Positions 62,352-64,000 of a stretch of DNA of 64,000 bases are shown here, piece after piece (the first letter of the stretch is position 1; each line of letters starts with the position of its first letter). The notes beneath the pieces are model-generated. The model was not told where the DNA came from and searched no databases. It saw only the letters and a program-made list of their open reading frames with translations. The stretch spans positions 2,193,501-2,257,500 of the forward strand of contig NZ_CP043639.1 in NCBI RefSeq assembly GCF_014217605.1, written 5' to 3'. Made by a program: the position numbers and the translations under genes. This DNA is from Sphingomonas sp. NBWT7 (GTDB lineage Bacteria; Pseudomonadota; Alphaproteobacteria; Sphingomonadales; Sphingomonadaceae).

Positions 62352-62363
62352 CACTCTATTCCC

Positions 62364-64000
62364 TTACGCTAGGCCGAGGCCGCCGACCACGAGGTCGATG
62401 ATCTTGATGCCGACGAACGGCGCGACGAGACCGCCGAGGCCGTAGACGGCGAGATTGCGCGCGAGCAGCGGGCCTGCCGCCATCGGCTTGTAGGCGACGC
62501 CTTTCAACGCCAGCGGCACCAGCAGCGGGATGATCAGCGCGTTGAAGATGATCGCCGACAGGATCGCGCTTTCCGGCGTGGCGAGCCCCATGACGTTGAG
62601 CACGCCAAGGCCGGGATAGAGCGCGACGAACATCGCCGGGATGATCGCGAAATATTTCGCGACGTCGTTCGCGACGGAGAAGGTGGTCAGCGCGCCACGC
62701 GTCATCAGCAGCTGCTTGCCGAGCCCGACGACCTCGATCAGCTTGGTCGGATCGCTGTCGAGATCGACCATGTTGCCCGCCTCGCGCGCGGCCTGCGTGC
62801 CGGTGTTCATCGCGACGCCGACGTCGGCCTGCGCCAGCGCGGGCGCGTCGTTGGTGCCGTCACCGCACATCGCGACGAGCTTGCCACCGGTCTGCTCCTT
62901 GCGGATCAGCGCCAACTTGCCCTCGGGCGTCGCCTGCGCGAGGAAATCGTCGACGCCGGCCTCGGCCGCGATCGCCGCGGCGGTCAGCGGGTTGTCGCCG
63001 GTGATCATCACCGTGCGGATGCCCATCGTGCGCAGTTCGCCGAAACGCTCGCGGATGCCCGCCTTGACGACATCCTTGAGGAAGATCGCGCCGAGCAGGC
63101 GGCCGTCCTTCGCCACCGCCAGCGGCGTGCCGCCGGCGCGCGCGATCTCGTCGGTGATGCGCCGCAGTTCCGTCGCCGCGGCGGTCTCGCCTGATCCGGC
63201 ATTGGCGCGCAGGATCGAATCGACCGCGCCCTTCTGAATCAGCGTGTCACCTGCCTTGATCCCCGACACGCGCGTCTGCGCGGTGAAGGCGATGACCTCA
63301 GCGCCCTCGGGCATCGGCCGCTGCAGGTTGAACCTGTCGCGCGCGAGGAGGACGATCGAGCGCCCCTCGGGTGTCTCGTCGGCGAGGCTGGCGAGCAGCG
63401 CCGCTTCGGCGAGCTCGGCATCGCTCGTCCCGCCGACTGCGCGGAACTCGCTCGCCTGGCGATCGCCGATCGTGATCGTGCCCGTCTTGTCGAGCAGCAG
63501 CACGTCGATGTCGCCCGCCGCCTCCACCGCGCGGCCCGACTTGGCGAGCACGTTGAAGCGCACCAGCCGGTCCATCCCCGCGATACCGATCGCCGAGAGC
63601 AGCGCCGCGATCGTTGTCGGAATGAGCGTGATAAGCAGTGCCGCTAGGACCGCGACGGGGATGCTGCCCCCCGCGTAGGACGCGAAGCCCGGGATCGTGC
63701 CGACCGCGATCAGGAAGATGATCGTCAGGCCGACGAGCAGGATCGTGAGCGCCACTTCGTTGGGCGTTTTCTGCCGCTCGGCCCCCTCGACCAGCGCGAT
63801 CATACGGTCGAGGAAGCCCTTGCCGGGCTCCACCGTTACCTTGACGCGGATCTCGTCGGAGATGACACGCGTGCCCGCCGTCACCGCCGATCGGTCGCCG
63901 CCCGCCTCGCGGATCACCGGCGCGCTCTCGCCGGTGATCGCCGCCTCGTTGACACTCGCGACACCCGAGACGACTTCACCGTCGGAGGGGATCAGGTCGT
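62364..64000 (-). CDS. kdpB: Potassium-transporting ATPase B chain (partial, 5' end outside window)
   Basis: The frame is open to the window edge; 545 codons are present, missing the N-terminal ~130 residues. P-type ATPase features: actuator I-T-G-E-S-A-P-V near 63.9 kb, phosphorylation motif L-L-D-K-T-G-T-I-T, nucleotide-domain [10 protein letters not shown] and [15 protein letters not shown]. KdpB hydrolyses ATP to drive the KdpA potassium channel. kdpA (and kdpF) should lie just beyond 64 kb. It is followed by kdpC 12 bp downstream. Confidence 0.97.
   Translation of the reverse strand, partial: DLIPSDGEVVSGVASVNEAAITGESAPVIREAGGDRSAVTAGTRVISDEIRVKVTVEPGKGFLDRMIALVEGAERQKTPNEVALTILLVGLTIIFLIAVGTIPGFASYAGGSIPVAVLAALLITLIPTTIAALLSAIGIAGMDRLVRFNVLAKSGRAVEAAGDIDVLLLDKTGTITIGDRQASEFRAVGGTSDAELAEAALLASLADETPEGRSIVLLARDRFNLQRPMPEGAEVIAFTAQTRVSGIKAGDTLIQKGAVDSILRANAGSGETAAATELRRITDEIARAGGTPLAVAKDGRLLGAIFLKDVVKAGIRERFGELRTMGIRTVMITGDNPLTAAAIAAEAGVDDFLAQATPEGKLALIRKEQTGGKLVAMCGDGTNDAPALAQADVGVAMNTGTQAAREAGNMVDLDSDPTKLIEVVGLGKQLLMTRGALTTFSVANDVAKYFAIIPAMFVALYPGLGVLNVMGLATPESAILSAIIFNALIIPLLVPLALKGVAYKPMAAGPLLARNLAVYGLGGLVAPFVGIKIIDLVVGGLGLA

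Overview
The window reads as a high-GC chromosomal segment of a carotenoid-producing sphingomonad (Sphingomonas or a close relative). Evidence: a crtY-crtI-crtB carotenoid block, a SciP (DUF1153) CtrA inhibitor that is confined to alphaproteobacteria, a Ku/LigD pair, many sphingomonad-style signal peptides and TonB-dependent transport, strong G/C preference at third codon positions, and a palindromic intergenic element of a kind I associate with sphingomonads. No rRNA, tRNA, IS element, prophage or CRISPR array was recognised. The gene content is chromosomal housekeeping plus envelope and regulatory accessory genes.

Layout. 1-4.9 kb: carotenoid genes on the minus strand (crtY, crtI, a LOG-family hydrolase, then crtB cut by the window edge), divergent from a di-iron hydroxylase-superfamily gene and a DUF2141 gene. 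4.9-15.5 kb: envelope functions, namely a MipA-like outer membrane protein, a four-gene Mla-type lipid transport operon (mlaE, mlaF, mlaD, auxiliary lipoprotein), a DUF445 membrane protein and an RND efflux pump with its adaptor. 15.5-21.3 kb: SIMPL protein, GlsB-like membrane protein, SciP, mnmA, phzF-like, a cation diffusion facilitator and pdxH. 21.4-24.8 kb: NHEJ genes ku and ligD. 24.9-40 kb: DUF4197 lipoprotein, zinc alcohol dehydrogenase, TonB receptor coupled to a DUF1624 membrane protein, DUF885 peptidase, an MHYT hybrid kinase, a candidate small RNA, an M48 protease and an FNT channel, with several small proteins.

40-58 kb is the regulatory/accessory part: AraC regulator, a nitroreductase interrupted by an in-frame amber codon, a membrane-anchored HTH-TPR protein, a LuxR-type regulator, a UDP-glucose dehydrogenase, a DUF1993 protein, an OmpR-type two-component system divergent from a proline-rich exported OB-fold-like protein, a Crp/Fnr regulator, a PAS hybrid kinase, a cold-shock gene with a possible Shine-Dalgarno-sequestering leader, a PadR/SEDS-like gene pair behind a perfect operator palindrome, and a GH12-like protein overlapping an acyltransferase. 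58.4-64 kb: potassium transport operon end, kdpB (partial)-kdpC-kdpD-kdpE on the minus strand.

Genes are tightly packed. Many neighbours overlap by ATGA, GTGA or TGATG junctions, which suggests translational coupling within the crt, mla, pdxH/CDF, TonB/DUF1624, two-component, PadR/SEDS, GH12/acyltransferase and kdp units. The most interesting unexplained items are the structured small RNA at about 35.64-35.76 kb, the PadR-controlled SEDS-like gene, the cold-shock leader, the tandem repeat built from the 3' end of the CDF gene, and the amber-interrupted nitroreductase.
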